From contig OZ253954.1 in NCBI GenBank assembly GCA_965267405.1, positions 1,736,001-1,800,000 on the forward strand: a stretch of 64,000 nucleotides of DNA, read 5' to 3'. This document shows, piece after piece, positions 63,397-64,000 of this stretch. Below the pieces are notes generated by a model. The model was not told where the DNA came from. It saw only the letters and a program-made list of their open reading frames with translations, and ran no database searches. Within the stretch, counting starts at the first letter, position 1, and each line of letters begins with the position of its first letter. Source of the DNA: JAPPOI01 sp028818055. Its GTDB lineage: Bacteria > Pseudomonadota > Alphaproteobacteria > Rhodobacterales > Rhodobacteraceae. The position numbers and the translations under genes are program-made.

Positions 63397-64000
63397 GTCT
63401 GGTCGTAGATGTGCCAAATCAACCGAACGTTTTGATGCGCCTTCTTGGAACGCTAAAAACACTGGTTTTTGGAACGCTTCTTGCCATGACACCAGCGACT
63501 GCAATTTTGGTTTTGGGTTGGCTGATGCGTCGAATGCAGTTCGTTGCATTGAAAAGCGCTGGGCTAGAAGCCGTTAGACCCGGTTGGGTCCTTGGAGAAC
63601 GTGGATCAGGCTTTACGGCGCGGCTTTTGGGTGGCCTTGCGGCAAATGTACGGGTTGGGTTGGGCGGTGCATTCTCGCTGTTACTTGCAACATTGCCATT
63701 TACCGCAATCTGGAGCCTCTCATGGTGGGCGGGATGGGAGAACTCGTTTGGAAAAGGCTATGAGCAAGCGTTCGTTGGACCAATTCTTGGGATAGGCGGG
63801 GTGGCAATATTCTGCGCTCTGATGATTTGGCTCCCGATGGCGTTGGCGCATCAGGCGGTAGAAGATCGAGCGTTGGCACTTTTTGAATGGCGCAAAGTCC
63901 GCAGCGCGGTGCGTCACTCGGGGTGGTCCTACGTCTTTCTGGCGTTTGTCACGGTCTTTCTTGCGCTGCCAATTTTCGCTGGTCGGGGACTTGTCACATT
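63393..64000 (+). CDS. Multi-pass membrane protein of unknown function, N-terminal part (runs off window)
   Basis: Starts with ATG 63393 inside the stop of the phosphatase-fold gene and stays open to the window end (202 codons). At least four hydrophobic segments are visible: TLVFGTLLAMTPATAILVLGWL, LGGAFSLLLATLPFTAIWSL, ILGIGGVAIFCALMIWLPMAL and SYVFLAFVTVFLALPIFAG. There is a polar cytosolic segment between the third and fourth. No family recognised. Because of the ATGA overlap it is likely co-expressed with the Tat-exported enzyme, perhaps helping it at the membrane. Confidence 0.75.
   Translation, partial: MSLVVDVPNQPNVLMRLLGTLKTLVFGTLLAMTPATAILVLGWLMRRMQFVALKSAGLEAVRPGWVLGERGSGFTARLLGGLAANVRVGLGGAFSLLLATLPFTAIWSLSWWAGWENSFGKGYEQAFVGPILGIGGVAIFCALMIWLPMALAHQAVEDRALALFEWRKVRSAVRHSGWSYVFLAFVTVFLALPIFAGRGLVT

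Overview
The window is a stretch of core chromosome from an alphaproteobacterium, almost certainly a Rhodobacterales species of the Roseobacter group. The basis is protein families typical of that order (DUF2794, TIGR02302/DUF4175, DUF2125, a membrane-anchored cytochrome cy-type protein, an extensin-like lipoprotein), an F1-only ATP synthase operon (atpHAGDC without F0 genes), and many ATGA or GTGA stop/start overlaps. I saw no tRNA, rRNA, CRISPR array, insertion sequence, integrase or phage gene. The window looks vertically inherited, with small lesions.

Layout. 1-2.8 kb: a secreted protein (cut by the window edge), rppH, asd and a short region of small unknown ORFs closed by a strong terminator. 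2.8-12.2 kb: beta-carbonic anhydrase, an M17 aminopeptidase coupled to an NlpC/P60 hydrolase, DUF2794, ileS, an ogt-type methyltransferase and lysA. 12.2-19.9 kb: a large TIGR02302 membrane protein, an MltB-like transglycosylase, an EEP-family phosphodiesterase, tag, a CHCC zinc-binding protein, pheA and cytochrome cy. 20-25.9 kb: a yejABEF-type peptide ABC importer. 25.9-31.5 kb: a methyltransferase, then a tightly overlapped operon hisC-tyrA-extensin-like lipoprotein-DUF4344 metallopeptidase, DUF2125 and a ChaC-like cyclotransferase. 31.6-35 kb: an ExbB/MotA-like plus OmpA/MotB-like membrane pair with a very long coiled coil. 35-39.7 kb: a phosphatase-like gene that seems cut by an in-frame stop, clpA, a frameshifted gloB and a divergent methyltransferase. 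40-44.9 kb: atpHAGDC with its terminator. 45-55.4 kb: a LysR regulator, exodeoxyribonuclease III, a YbbN-like thioredoxin, a Lon-N-domain protein, Trm112, a UbiH-type hydroxylase, an amidase, an aminotransferase and ftsK. 55.4-64 kb: lolA, a small transglycosylase lipoprotein, an AEC transporter, hspQ, a gamma-glutamyltransferase, an RsbV/RsbW-like pair, free-methionine-sulfoxide reductase, an RluA-type pseudouridine synthase, a Tat-exported phosphatase-fold protein and a membrane protein cut by the window edge.

How the genes fit together. Cell-envelope work recurs: NlpC/P60, two lytic transglycosylases, extensin-like, OmpA/ExbB-like, LolA and FtsK. Amino-acid synthesis is represented by asd, lysA, pheA, hisC and tyrA. 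Protein quality control and redox repair are represented by clpA, hspQ, YbbN, msrC and gloB. No defence island or biosynthetic cluster is visible. The best candidates for new biology are the motor-like pair at 31.6-35 kb, whose function is unassigned, and the coupling of aromatic amino-acid genes to secreted envelope enzymes at 26.6-29.9 kb. The clearest sequence lesions are the gloB frameshift and the premature stop in the phosphatase-like gene.
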